The notes: generated by a model not told the origin, from the letters alone. A DNA stretch of 59,222 bases from Zygnema circumcarinatum (GCA_037447605.1 CM074815.1:2595263-2654484), one strand, 5' to 3'; counted from the first letter of the stretch, positions 26,275 through 45,533 are shown. Translations and numbers: made by a program.

Positions 26275-27091
26275 ATTCCGTGTTGGCAGTTAAAGAATTC
26301 CGTTGAGAAATAAAGAAAGTGATTGTTGGCTCATAAAAGGGTTCCTAAATTGGAAAGAAAAGAAAAAAACAAGACTACATTTTATGATTTTTTTTTTGTT
26401 TTTCTTGTTGAAGGCTTGAATGAATCAGGCTCGTACTCGGCCTCGCTATCATGCCACGTGGCGGACTCGCTGACATGCCACATGGCGGCTTTGCTAACGT
26501 GCCACGTGGCGGTATGCAGAACGCCGCCATCGCCTTCACTTGGGTAAGAGGTTCGGAGGCTTCTGAGGAAGCTTCCCTCCAGGACTCACGTGCCACGTGG
26601 CATCTTTAGCGAGGCCCTGCGAAAAAGTTTTTTGATAACCGTACGAATGACTGGAATGACGTCACTGCAGTACAGTGTCGCGCTTTTCGACGAGCTTGAA
26701 TCTTGACTCTCCTTGACCGCCTTTTTGATTGGCTACAGCTTCCAAAAGTTGCGGTTCGTACAGTACGGCTTTCTTGAGGGTAGTTTCGCCGTTCCTTCGC
26801 TGCCGCCTCCGATTGGACCATCCCTGAACCCTTAGCAAACAAACGGTATTCGATGTAGCCACGTGGCAATCTGGACGGCTCGCACTTTCTCACAAGCAAA
26901 GAAAAATTACAAAGAAAGAAGTTAAAAAAAAGCGACAGAATCGGGCTGGTTTGCAACTTGAGAAGAACAAACTACAAACTGGAAAACCCAGACACAAGAA
27001 AAAACCGGAACCCTAAAGGTGGTCCTTAACAATATTTTGTTTTAAATTCGCATTTGCCGCAGGGGGATTTTGAGGGTTTTGAGCGGGTTCC
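26275..27091. promoter_or_regulatory. Shared divergent promoter of the two channel genes
   Basis: 817 bp separate the two start codons. Four perfect GCCACGTGGC palindromes lie at 26453, 26501, 26592 and 26858, with a mutated one (GCCACATGGC) at 26477. CACGTG is the core of the plant G-box bound by bZIP and bHLH factors. CCAAT-type sequences (GATTGG) are also present near 26726 and 26812. The region is otherwise unique sequence, unlike most of the window. Confidence 0.7.
26451..26522. repeat. 24-bp tandem repeat carrying the G-box palindrome, 3 copies
   Basis: Units start at 26451, 26475 and 26499, each [AG]TGCCAC[GA]TGGCGG followed by about ten variable bases ending in AC. The spacing is exactly 24 bp. 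Confidence 0.85.
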
Positions 27092-33985
<6,894 letters not shown>

Positions 33986-34810
33986 ACAGAGATGTGAAAT
34001 TTGCATTGAATGTACTGTAAAATAAATAAGTAAATTATGAAATCAAGCAAATTAAAAAAGGGAAAGACAGTGGGTTGCTGATGTTGAATTCTTATGTGCT
34101 TTAAGTCCATTTATGGAAAAAAAAAAATAATTGTTTTTAGCAAAACAATTGACGTATTTGACATCACGTGATGCAGTTCGAGACATTGATGGCATAACTC
34201 AGAGAAAGTGTTCGCTCACTTCACGTAATTTATGTCCTCCCTTAAACTCTGAAAGTCGTCAAATTGTGCAGCAAAACAAGTTCAGATTAAATAAGGAACT
34301 TCATCAAGTGTCCGGTTCCATGAAATAAAAGTCTCAATCTAAAAAATAGTTTACAACTTGTTCTCCATATCTCGATACTGAGTACGCTCCTTCCACCAAA
34401 GAAGAACATGTTCGACTTCATACACAACTCGAGGCTCCGTGCCATCAGGGTTCAGAGGCTGAGGGCTTAAGAGAGGGCTCAGGGCCACTCCCACTTCTTC
34501 ATACTTCACATCATTCTCAACCCTAAAACCCTAAAACCCTGAAATAGCGCCAGACCTTACACCCCACATCCTCAATTTCCCAAATCCTAAATCTGCGTGT
34601 CGTCATCGCCCCCCTATTCATCATAGCCACATCCGAAACGGAATCCGTAAAACAAGTGCCGCATAGAACCCCGTTGACTTCATTATTGACATCATCATCA
34701 TCATCATTTTCACCAACCGACATCATCATCGACTCCCCATCTTCCGCAAATCTTCGAAAACCAAATCAATCCGAAAGATAAAAAGAAAAACTTGAGTCGG
34801 TCGTCCCGAT
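33986..34810. other. Intergenic between convergent channel and sdhB genes
   Basis: AT-rich with AATAAATAAG shortly after the channel stop (about 34021), a possible polyadenylation region. CATCAT repeats lie at 34690-34730. The genes on both sides end here. No coding region seen. Confidence 0.5.
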
Positions 34811-36403
34811 TTACGAGTACGTCATCTGCAATTTCTTGATTTTTGCAATTTGCTTTCCGGGATTGAGCCCCTTTGGACAGGCTCGGGCACAATTCATAAT
34901 TGTGTGGCATCGATAGAGTTTATATTCATCCGCGAGAGCTTCCAACCGCTCCTTTGTGTATTCATCCCTACTGTCCGCAATCCACCTGCATGGGTGAACA
35001 CTCCCCCCCACCAAAAAAAAAGGGGAGAAAAAAATAATAAGTAGTGATAACATAGGGGAACATTATAGGGAAAAAATGATGAAGGCTTATGATGGGTACT
35101 GTGGAAATCGACATTTTTTAGGGTTTCGGAAACGTTGAGATTTCGTGGTTTCAGGGTTGTGGGGTGGTTGACTTTTTCAAGGCCCAGAAAGGTTCAGAGG
35201 TCGTGGATTTGAAGTAAAGATTTGAAACAAGAGGAGTTACCCTAAACTGTCAAATATGGTTCTTTTTTTCGGAGATTGGAGCACTGACCCCCCAACAGAA
35301 ATGATCTCTTGAAGAGAAAAAAAGGGAAGCCTGATTTTCCAATTCCTAGTTTGGCACACGCTTTCTACTTTACCCTAACCCTAACTGTGCTTCTCAAATC
35401 TGCAAGAGCGTTATAGCGTAGGAAAGGGGGGAGACGGGAGAGCAAGAGAAGAAGAAGAGAGGGAGAAGAGAGAGAGAGAGAGAGAGGGAGGAAGCGGGGA
35501 GGATGGAGAGAGTGGGAAGGCTGGGGGGAGATAGAAGAGTGAGAGGGAGCCGGGGGGGGCAGAGAGAGAAAGACAGAGTTGAGGAGCGAGAGGTGGAGAA
35601 TATAGATGGGAAAAAGGGGGAGAACTACAGGGGGGGAGTGAGGAAAGGGGGGAGAAGGGAGAGAAAGGGAGAGCCTCCCACCTGTGCGCCTGCAGCAGCG
35701 CCGCGGGCCCCAAGTACTTCTCGGGGTTCCACCAATAGCTCGGACAGGAGGTGGAGCAGCACGCGCACAGGATGCACTCGTACATGCCGTCGAGCTTCTC
35801 CCTCTCCTGCTTGCTCTGCAGGTGCTCCTTCCCTCCCTCTCTCCCTCCCTCTCCCTCTCCCGCTCCCGCCTTCGCCTTCCTCTTCAGCCACGGCTCGATG
35901 CTCTTGTACTGCTGGTAAAAGTTGGTCATGTCGACAACCAAGTCCTTCACCACGAACATGTGCGGCAGAGGCGTAATTTTCAAAGGGGAAGAATCGAAAT
36001 TATTTTTGGGAATTTTGGTCAAACATGCGAGCGCATTCTGGCCGTCGATGTTCATCGCGCAAGATCCGCAGATGCCCTCCCGGCACGAGCGGCGGAAGGC
36101 CAGCGAGGTATCCATTTCGTTCTTGATCTTGAGGAGCGCGTCCAGCACCATGGGCCCGCACTGCGCGGTATCGATTTCGTAAGTCTGCAAGAAGGGTTTT
36201 GCAGCGGAGTCGGGGTTCCAGCGGTAGATGGAGAAGGGTTTAAGGGAGGGAGAGGGAGAGGGAGAGGAGAGGGACGGAGAGGGGGAGGAGAGGGAGGGGG
36301 AGGGGGAGGGAGAGGAGAGGGAGGGGGTGGAGGAGAGGAAGCGGGAGAGGGGAGAGAGAGAGGAGGGGGTGGGGGCGCGGCGGAGGGCGGAGAGAGTGGC
36401 CAT
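34811..36403 (-). CDS. sdhB: Succinate dehydrogenase iron-sulfur subunit (mitochondrial complex II), two exons
   Basis: Subunit B passes electrons from the flavoprotein to ubiquinone. Exons 36403-35682 and 34985-34811 join in phase 2 to 298 residues. The [2Fe-2S] cysteines are in CREGICGSC (107, 112, 115) and LAC (127). The [4Fe-4S] group is in [11 protein letters not shown] (210-220). The last cluster cysteines are in [35 protein letters not shown] and [14 protein letters not shown] are very close to plant SdhB. The ATG at 36403 has a GCC context. Two coding parts are simple repeat: the presequence (residues 23-54, SPSPSLSS units from CTCTCC repeats), and a Gly/Glu linker at about 177-191 ([13 protein letters not shown]), where relatives have a short variable linker. 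The intron (34986-35681) is GA-rich near its start. Function is certain. Confidence 0.97.
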
Positions 36404-36748
36404 GGCGAGGTTCAGGGATTGGAGGCCGAGCAGGGTTTTAGGGTATAGGGTTCAGAGCGAGAGCGAGAGCGTGAGAGAGGGAGAAAATGTGGAGGTGGAG
36501 GAGAAGAAAAGGGAAAACGGGTTCAGAAATTTTGTGTATCAGGAACGGGCAGAAGGAACGTTTCAGGTACGGGCAGCTAAAAAATCAAACTTCTGATTGG
36601 TTGTTGGGAATCACTGGCCAATCGGAGGACGAGAGTTTGCTGCCCTTAAATGAAACTTATTTTGCCTTTGTTTGGACGCCACGTCATCCCAACGAACGGA
36701 TTCCGCCGAAATGGGCCCAGAGGTGCCACCGTGGGGCAGCAATTGAGG

Positions 36749-36781
36749 GCCACGTGGCGCGGAGATCGGGCGCCACGTGGC
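36749..36781. promoter_or_regulatory. Two GCCACGTGGC palindromes upstream of sdhB
   Basis: Perfect 10-bp palindromes at 36749 and 36772, about 350 bp upstream of the sdhB start. The G-box core suggests bZIP/bHLH binding, but the same 10-mer is also found in coding sequence in this window. Confidence 0.45.
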
Positions 36782-37059
36782 TCCAAAGAGTCGGGAAGTT
36801 ACCTCTAGGGTCGTCAGCCAATCGGTGAACTGTATGAACTTTTTTGTCCTTTTCTGTAATCACGCTTTCCAGTTCCTCTGCTTCGCCTTGTTTCTATGTA
36901 TCTATGTGCATCTAGTTAGAGTTTTAGAAAGAATGTAGGCATGGACGTTGAATGAGAAACTGGATTTTGTTGAGCGCCATCCAATGGGCTTGGGCCACGT
37001 AAACAAAGTCTGACACGTGTTGTGTCAGCATTGGTAGAAAACAAAGTCAAATTAAGAAA

Positions 37060-37952
37060 GGGTAGTGATATTTCCACCCCTTTTTTGGATCCAAACACCC
37101 CTTCCCGGCCGGGCAGATTTCAAAAAGGATTAAAAACGGAAAATGCTTTTTTCGCACCTTTTTGGAATCGATACCCACCCTCCATTCGGCAGATTTTATT
37201 TTTGCGAAACAAGGAAAATGATAACCCGTCATCCCATTTTGAATATCCCGCCTACCTGAATTTCTTTTCACGCGTGCGGTCAATCGCAGCCGTCGATTCC
37301 CTCGCAGATCGCAACACGGCAGATCACTATTTGATCTGCAGCCGGGCTCGGTCACAGCGAATGGCACGTGCCCACGTATCCCGCCAAAGTCGCCTCAAAC
37401 GTTTGTCCGTACAAATGTCGTACGGTCACAACTTCGAGGAGCCCAAAATTTCGTACTTTGGGAGCTTGGACCAATCAAAATTTTCCACGTCAAAAATGTA
37501 ACACGTGGCAGCTGTTGATTGGCTGGGAGCTAACAATGACTCGTGGGCGCTTTCCATTCGCTAGGATCGAGGCTGGCTGCAGATCGAACGGTGACATGCA
37601 GTGATGCGATCTGCGAGGGAATCGACAGATGCGATTGACACACACGTGTGATGGACGGACACCCGCGAACGATCTCGTGTTGGACGGATCTTCCACTTCG
37701 AGCGGATTCGGGCTGGCAGATATTTCTTTCCCTCAAAAAAAAAATTCAGGGAGGCGGGATACAGTATTCAAAATGCAGTGACGGGGTATCATTTTCCTTG
37801 GTTAGCAAAAATAAAATCAGCCGACGGAAGAAGGTGGGTATCGATTCCAAAAAGGTGTGAAAAAAGCATTTTCCGTTTTTAATCCCTTTTGAAATCTGCC
37901 CGGCCGGGAAGGGGTGTTTGGATCCAAAAAAGGGGTGGAAATATCACTACCC
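37060..37952. mobile_element. Foldback/MULE-like non-autonomous element, copy 1 (893 bp)
   Basis: Ends are GGGTAGTGATATTTCC and its inverted complement. The arms match inversely for about 200 bp strongly and for 350-400 bp more weakly, so almost the whole element is one imperfect inverted repeat. An 8-bp duplication TTAAGAAA flanks it (37052-37059 and 37953-37960). It has no coding capacity. Compared with copy 3 it lacks about 54 bp near 37535. Long arms with 8-bp duplications fit Mutator-like or hAT-like families. Confidence 0.92.
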
Positions 37953-37960
37953 TTAAGAAA

Positions 37961-38934
37961 AATAGAAAAGGCTTCCCCGTACGGACAGCATTCTCTGAAG
38001 AGAAATGCACTCAGGAGGATCTTCTAGATTCGAGTTCTCCGATTTGAGATCTGTTACGCCACCTGTTTACCATTGATTAGTGGCAGCATCCAAAAACGAT
38101 CTGCGATACTATTCGAATATTCGCTTTTTGTACGAACCCCACACTTTCGTATCCCTACTGTACTTTGTCTTTTCGTTACTGTACGATATAGTAGCTGACA
38201 AATTCGTACCGCTGGTACAAATCAATAAGTGGAGTACCCGTTCTCACTAACTGAAAACAAATCCATATCTTGCCAGCGCAACAATCCGATAGTACGGCCG
38301 CTGTCGGCCGACAGGCGGCGATACGGTACATCCGTTCGTACAGTCAATCATTCGTACAGTTTGGACGTGTCGTATATGTTGTACGAACCTTACAGCGCCG
38401 CTTTCAGCCGCCACCAGAGGCGCTCAGCTCTTCCTCTCCCTCTCCCTCTCCCTCTCTCACTCTCCCTCTCCCTCTCGCTCTCCCTCTTTCACTCTCCCTC
38501 TCCCTCTCCCTCTCTCCCTCTCGCTCTCCCTATCTCGCTCTCTCCCTATTTCCCTGTCTTCCTCTCTCCCTCTCTCACTATCACTCGCCCCATTTCGTTC
38601 TCTCCCACTATCCCTCCCTTCCCCTTTCCCTCTCTCCCTCTTGCACTCTCCCTCTCTCCCTCTCTCTCTCTCCCTATCCCCTCTGCCTCTCCGCCCACCA
38701 CGCATTCCGTCTCCCGTTTTTCTCTCCCACGGACTGAACGTTCCATTCATCTCTTTGAGAGCTTCTGTGATGTTCCCCAACTGCTGACGTGTCATTCCGG
38801 TACCCCCTCTTTCCTGCACGCAACAAACCTCCAAACCTTCTGCCTTTTTTTATCCTCCTTTTGAATTTTAATTTCATAAAAAACAACCTTCAGAACATAC
38901 ATAATAATCCCACCCTTCAATTTTATTTTCCAGC
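37961..38934. other. Intergenic, upstream of membrane protein gene
   Basis: GTACG-rich unique sequence to 38420, then CT-rich to 38690. A pyrimidine-rich stretch ending TTTTCCAG is directly before the ATG at 38935, so a 5' UTR intron is possible. Confidence 0.4.
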
Positions 38935-40579
38935 ATGGCGCTACCGACAGCCTCCCCGCTTTCCGTCTCCATGCAGCTCGCCTCCGTTGCGTTGGGCTGC
39001 GCCGCCTCGCCCTGGGGAGCACACGTCACCATTCACATATGCCGCGCCGTTACGGCTCTCCGTAATTCCCTCGATTCCCTTGTAACGGCGACATGTGTCA
39101 ACGAAATTCTGCGACAAATCTCCGCTCTATGGCAAACCACATCTGCCAAACTCAATTCCCTGAGAGTTAAACTGTATTCAGTTCTCTGTAACACATGGGA
39201 CAGCCTCTCACATTGGAGGGCAGCAGAGGGGTTTGATCAGACTCTTACCGCCATTGCAAGAGTTGAAGACTCGTTGAACAGCTCTTTGCGAGTGATGTTT
39301 GATCCTGTTTTGGACGCGTACCTTCGAATCCCGTTCTATGTGCGAGACCCTCTCGCTCTCAGTTTGGTGGTCACCATCGTCTCGATCACATTGGCTTCGG
39401 CGTTCACTCATACGTTGACTTTCCCCGAGTGAGTGTTGATCCGAGTGCACTCTTTCTCAATGTTTTAAGCTTTCGTGAGCGCAAGGTGATCCAAGTTTCC
39501 CCTTATCGTGTTTAACAAAGACCTTGCAACCCCTGTTGCCTTCTGCCTTTGTTCCTCCTCCTTGATAGGTTCATATCGATCGCCGACAAGGTCTCCATAC
39601 TGAGCCCTCCCCGCGAGGCCCTCCCCGGGCCCTGTCCCAGCGCGTGCGCGCTCGTCCGCGTGGACCCCCCCGCGGGGCGCGTCCTCGTGTGGACGCGCGT
39701 GGACGCGACCGCGGACGCGCGGACGCGGGGGGCGGACCTCGTCGTGTCGTACCTGATCTCGACCATGGTAGTGCTGGTATCCGCGTGCTTGGTGCACAGC
39801 TTTAGGTAGGGGGGGGGGCTGTGGGCGTATGGGGGGGTGAAGGAAGGGTTGGGGTGGAGTGAGGATGGTTGGAATGATAGTCACATTTGGGTCAAGGGGA
39901 GGGGAGGGAGGGAGGGGCGGAGGGAGGGAAAGAGGGAGGGGTGAAAGCAGGGGGGAGAGAGGGATGGAGGGAGAGAGAGAGAGAGAGAAAAAGGGGGGAG
40001 GGAGGGAGGGAGGGAGGGAGGGGGTGAAAGCAGGGGGGAGAGAGGGATGGAGGGAGAGAGAGAGAGAGAGAAAAAGGGGGGAGGGAGGGAGGGAGGGAGG
40101 GAGGGGGTGAAAGCAGGGGGGAGAGAGGGATGGAGGGAGGGAGAGAGAGAGAAAAAGTGGGGAGGGAGGGAGGGAGGGAGGGGGTGAAAGCAGGGGGGAG
40201 AGAGGGAGGGAGGGAGAGAGAGAGTGAGAGAGGGGGGGGAGGGCGAGAGAGGGATGGGGGGGTGGGACGGATCAAAAGTAGATAGACGACAACTGTAAAT
40301 ATGGCGGAGCTGATCAGTGAACTACTGGCGGCTCCCGCTTTGGATGGCAGCAATTCGTTCAAGATTAGGATTTTTTGCGACATAGCATGTCAGATTTTAC
40401 ATTCTTTCAAAATTTGATTTATATTTATAGAACATGCAAATAGTTGGAAAGTCAAATGGCCGCACTTGGACCAAATCAGTACCATTTGTGAAGGTCAAGT
40501 ACTTTCCGAGTGCTGTTTCTAGCTCGTCTCTTAAATTTGAGACTAAAATATTTTGATCAAGCTCCATATGTACCCTACA

Positions 40580-40628
<49 letters not shown>

Positions 40629-43104
40629 ACCCCTTCTCTCCCTTCCACCTCCATTCTCCCCACATCTCTCTCAGTGAGAAATTCCCATTCCTTCTTCCTC
40701 TCAAACCCTAAAACCCTCTCATTCCACTCCTATGTACGATATATGCCCTGCCTTTGTTCCCAGACACAATCTACCAATCATCCCAACGCTGCCAATGAAA
40801 AGGGTTGCGAGGTTAGCCCATGTGGTGTTGTTCAACAACACATGGCACACATGAGAGCCAAACCTTGAACCTTAACCATGAACCTTGTTGTCATGAACCT
40901 TGACATGACGCGTGAGAACAGCGCCCGACGACGAGTCACGTCCAAATTTTAAACTTATTCGCATATCGCGATAGCCGATATTAAACGATAAATCACACGA
41001 TACTTGATTTAAAACGGGAGATATATCGCGATATGACATATCGACCTAGGCATGCGATATGCGGGCATGCTACTTTAGGGCTGGTTTGGATGAGGAAAAT
41101 GCGGGCAGCTCAGAAAGATCTCAGAGTTGGGCTACGCCAATCGCAGCGACCCAATCCTACGGGCAGTAGATGTTTCCGACTGCTCGTGGTCACGGGCAGA
41201 ATTTAAAAAGGTTTTATGCGAAGAATGCCAGGCCGCTAATTGGCTGCGATTTCTGAAAAATCTCAAAACTGCCCGAAAGGATCCCGGGTAGAAAGTGCGC
41301 CGACGCAACTCACCCCCTTTGCGTGCATCCACTCCCTCTACTTCCCCCTCCTCTCCCTCTCCGTCTTTCTCCCCCTTCTGTCCCTCTCCCTCGTCCCCCT
41401 CTCTCTCGTGTTCTGTCTCTCGCTTTCTCTCTCCCGCGGAAAAAGGTACGAAGACTTGTTTTCCTCTGCCAGTTCTCTCTCTCTCCCTCTCACTCTCTGT
41501 CTCTCTCTCCCTCTCCCTCTCTCTCCCTCTCTCTCCCTCTCTCTCTTTCTCTCTCTCCCTCGCCCTCTCTCTCCCTTTCTTTCCCTCTCTCTCCCTCTCT
41601 CTCCCTTCGCGCGGTCATCTCTCACCTCCTGTCCAGTCATTCTCTCTTCCTCTCCCTCTCCCCCTAATCGTTTCCCCTTCGACTTAAACATTCTTTCCCT
41701 TTAAACCCATTTTCCCATCTCTTTTATCCCCCACACTCTCCCTCTATCTCTCGTAGTGACTCTCTCTCTCTCTCCCTCCGTTTTTCTCTGTTCGCTCTTT
41801 CTCGCTCTCCCTCTCTGTGATCCTCTCCCTGTCTCCCTCTTTCTGTTCTCTCTCTCGCTCTCTCTCTCTCTCCCTTTGTCGCTACCCCCTCCCCTCTCTT
41901 TCCCTCCCCACAGGCCCATCTCTTGTCTTATTCCCTCCCTCTCCCGCTCTCTCACACTCCCTCTCTCTATATCTCTCCTTCTCACTCTCTCTCCCCCACA
42001 TTCCAAAAAAGCGTTTCATTCAAAGCCTTAGAGTCTTAGATTGCTTTATAACCATCCCCCTCTCCGCGCAGTGCAGGCCTGGAGTCAAACCCTCACCGAC
42101 AATGGGTTCCATCTGCATCGACTCAGTGAGCAAGGTAAAGAAGAAGGAGAAGTCAATGCAAAACTCGCCACCCATATGCACAAAAAACATTGGGCAGCGC
42201 CAACTTCAAAGACTAGGTTTAAGCGAGAGGGAGAGAGAGGAGAGAGAGAGAGCGAGATAGGGAGAGAGAGGAGAGACGAGAGAGGGGAGAGAGAGAGCGA
42301 GAGATGGAGAGAGAGGAGAGACGAGAGGGGAGAGAGAGAGCGAGAGAGGGGGAGAGAGGAGAGACGAGAGGGGAGAGAGAGCGAGAGAGGGAGAGAGAGG
42401 AGAGACGAGAGGAGAGAGAGAGAGCGAGAGATGGAGAGAGAGGAGAGACAAAGTGCCAGAGGGGAGAAAGGGAGAGAGAAGGTGCTCGAGGGGAGAAAGA
42501 CACAGAGAGGGAGAGTTGCACAAATTCAGTCCTTGACTAGAAGCCCCTATTTAATTGCTGTAAGGGTTTTTTAATTCCTCAATCGAATTCCAAATGCTAA
42601 TTAAATCCCATTTGTTAGTTATCCACATTTCTTATCCATTTCTTTTTTCATGTTTTATTAATTTCTGTTAACCCTTGCAGGCTGGCAACGTTACGTCACA
42701 CCTTTTGGCTTCTTCTTTCCTACCGAAAAGAGGCGGCGTTCTTAATTCCGCAAATTTCAAAATTGTGAGAAATGTCAAACATGTCCCGGCAAAGAAAGCT
42801 AAGGGAGGAGTGACCTGCCAGCTGCCCACCCTTCTCCAGATCGAAAATTCCAACAATCGGACGGCTGAAAATCGTTCAACGGATTCCGGAAAGGCAAAGA
42901 ACAGCGTCGTGCTCTCTGGGCTTAAAGGTACGACTATGTCACGTCACGATGTTGGTAGTTGTAACAGTTTTTTTTTTACCTTCTCAAGAGCTCAGAAAGC
43001 GCTAAGAGGAGGGGTAAAGGGAGGAGAGAAGAGAGAACGAGAGAGAGAGAGAGAGAATGCGTTTTGTTTTTTTTTTTTTTTTTTTTTTTTTTTTNNNNNN
43101 NNNN

Positions 43105-43136
<32 letters not shown>

Positions 43137-45533
43137 TACTCGCCCTTTGAAAGTCTTGAGCGTACGTGTTCACTTTGGGGCTTTATGGTGACTGATAACA
43201 TGAAATTAGGGCTACGCAACACTGCTTACATGCTAGAGAGAGAGAGAGGGAGAGGGAGGAGCAGGGGGGGGGGCAGGGGGGAGGAGTGGAGGGAGAGAGA
43301 CGTGGAGGTGGGAGTGAGAGGGGAAGAGGGGAGTCAGGGAGGGGGGGAGGGGGGGAATGGGTGAGGTAGGGAGAGGGGGAGGGGCAGGGGCAGGGAGAGG
43401 GAGAGGAAGAGGGAGAGGGAGAGGGAGTGGGGAGAGGGCGAGAGGAGGAGACGGTGGAGGAGAGAGGGATAGAGGGGGTGGTAGAAAGTGAGGGGGAAAG
43501 AGGGGATGAGTGGGGAGGAGGGGGGAGAGGGGGGAGGGGAGGTGAGTTGAGGTTGGGAGAGGGTGAGGGGGTCAGGGGAAAGAGAGAGGGAATGAGAGAA
43601 AGAGAGAGAGGGATGTACATGATCTAAATGTGGGCTAATTTCAAGCGATGGGGGGGGCCTCCCTCTCTCCCCTTCTCTCTCTCTGTCTTTCCTTTTCCTC
43701 CCCTCTTTCTAAACCCCTCATGCATGTGAACGCTGTGCAGTTCTGTCCGACGGAAGCGTTCTTTTCTCCTTCACGGAGGGAACGGAAGACGCCAAAAAAA
43801 CCAACGTAGATGCGGGCATTTTGTCGTTTTTGAGGGAAAGTTTGGAAAGTTCAGCGCGGAATCTGAAGCGGAGCCTTCTTGCGGAAATTGTCGGAGTGTC
43901 GGAGGAGGCGATTCGCTCTCCGGATTCCGAAAGGTCGGAGCTTCTGGAAGCTTCTGCTGGTTCTACTGAAACTGAAACTGAACCTAGACCTGAAACTGAG
44001 AGCAAGGAACCGTTGGAGAGCCCTAAGGAAGCTGAATCTGCAGCTGAAACTGAAACTGAATCTGAAACTGATAGCAAGGAGCCGATGGAGAGCCCTAAGA
44101 AAACTTTATCTGTAACTGGAACTGAAACTGAAACTGAGAGCAAGGAACCGTTGGAGAGCCCTAAGGAAACTGTATCTGTAACTGGAACTGAAACTGAACC
44201 TGAAACTGAGAGCAAGGAACCGTTGGAGAGTCCGAAGGAAACTGAATCTGTAACTGAACCTGAACCTGAAACTGAGAGCAAGGAACCGTTGGAGAGCCCT
44301 AAGGAAACTGAAACTGAAACTGTCACGAGCAGCATAGAACCCACAAATTTAATAAATTCGTTGCAATCTCCGCTTGAGGCTGTCGTCGTCGCCTCGATCG
44401 AGTCCTCATTGGAGGATGGAGACCCGAAAAAAAATGAAAAAGAAGGAGAGGAGGAAAAAGGCGAAGGAGAGGGACTGGAAGAAGAAGACGAAATTTCCGC
44501 CGCCTTGATCTCTTCTCAGGAAGAAATCGGTGCTACAGAAAACGGAACGGAGCCCATGGAACCCCTACAATTTGAAACTGCAACTGAGACTGAGACTGAA
44601 ACTCAAACTGGAACTGAAACTGCAACTGAGACAGAGATCGAAAACTCTGCGCCGACGGAGAGTTTTCTTGCAGAAGGGACGGCGGAAGTTTCCGAGAAGG
44701 TTCTAGAAGCTTCCTCCGAGGTGGCGCCGTCGATGAGTGAGAAAGAGGACGAAGCGGTCGTACAGGAGAAGGTTCTAGAACCTTCCGGGAAGCTTCCTCA
44801 GCCGACTGTCATAATGGGAGCTGTCGCGGAGTAAGACTGACCCTAATTCCCTTTTAGTTAACCAAAAAAAAAAAAAAAAAAACTAAATCTAGTCACGTTT
44901 TAGTCAACTCTTAGGCAAATTTTGGTCAAGTTTGGTCAAACTTAAGTCAAGTTTGAGCATTACCCATTTCCTTGCGGCTTTGAAATTCTTCACCGACTGA
45001 AAACTTCACAACTTGAAAAATCATGTTTTTTCGCTGCCCCGGACTGAACCAACCCTTTTTTTTTTATTTTTTTTTGCCACTGCCCGTGTCTGAACAGGTC
45101 GGATTATTCGAAGCCAGCAGATTGGGCCTTTACCCAAAAATTTCTCAAATTTCTCGCCCTCCCAATTGGGATTTTTTGCCTCATCGGAACAATTCAGCTA
45201 ATTGGGGTCGCCGGAATTTTCACTTCCATCGCTCAGGACCCGACAGCTGGACCAATGACATTCGCCCAGGTGGCAGTCACAATGATGACTGGACTGCCAG
45301 CTGTCAGCCTCCTAGTGGTCGCCTTTTTCGTTTTCCGATTCCGAGGGGCCGCCCTCGGCCTGCTGGAAATGGCGAAATCGAAAGCGATACTCCACGAGGA
45401 GGCCAAGACTCAGCTCGCGGCTATTGCGTGGTACTGCTTTCGACAAGTCGCGTTGTCGCTCCTCCTTTTGGCGCTCCTTCCAATGGTCGTGTACTCCGCT
45501 CTGCGAGTCATCGTTCTGGGGCCTAGGGTCTAG
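38935..45533 (+). CDS. Unrecognised multi-pass membrane protein with acidic Thr/Glu repeats, six exons
   Basis: I do not recognise this family. Exons 38935-39428, 39569-39805, 42077-42134, 42681-42927, 43741-44830 and 45098-45533 join with consistent phases to 853 residues. Residues 1-140 are amphipathic with conserved-looking Cys and Trp (ALGCAASPWG, LCNTWDSLSHW). TM segments: LALSLVVTIVSITLASAF, LVVSYLISTMVVLVSACLV, then after a long soluble part LALPIGIFCLIGTIQLIGV, AVSLLVVAFFVF and LSLLLLALLPMVVY. The exon at 43741 is acidic, with five copies of ESKEP[LM]ESPK[EK] and (TE)n linkers (about residues 420-540), probably disordered. The stop codon lies inside a CTAGGGT repeat. The intron at 42928-43740 has a sequence gap. 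Exon 3 (58 nt) is the least certain. Function cannot be inferred. Confidence 0.7.
39941..40260. repeat. 83-bp purine minisatellite, 4 copies
   Basis: GTGAAAGCAGGGGGGAGAGA recurs at 39941, 40024, 40107 and 40184, so periods are 83, 83 and 77 bp. It lies in the 2.3-kb second intron of the membrane protein gene; the rest of that intron is CT-rich or unique non-coding DNA. Confidence 0.9.
43061..43135. other. Poly-T tract with 10-N assembly gap (43095-43104)
   Basis: Ten N lie inside a long T homopolymer in an intron. The true length is unknown. Confidence 0.98.
43968..44327 (+). repeat. Coding minisatellite: ESKEPLESPKE with TETE linkers
   Basis: Five copies of GAGAGCAAGGAACCGTTGGA or a close variant, followed by GAGAGCCCTAAGGAA, are separated by ACTGAA hexamer runs. 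Changes are in steps of three bases, so the reading frame is kept. Confidence 0.93.

Noticed and set aside
40290-40400. Possible extra exon reading MAELISELLAAPALDG in intron 2 of the membrane protein gene
   Set aside because: It looks protein-like, but there is no usable splice donor after it and no phase support.
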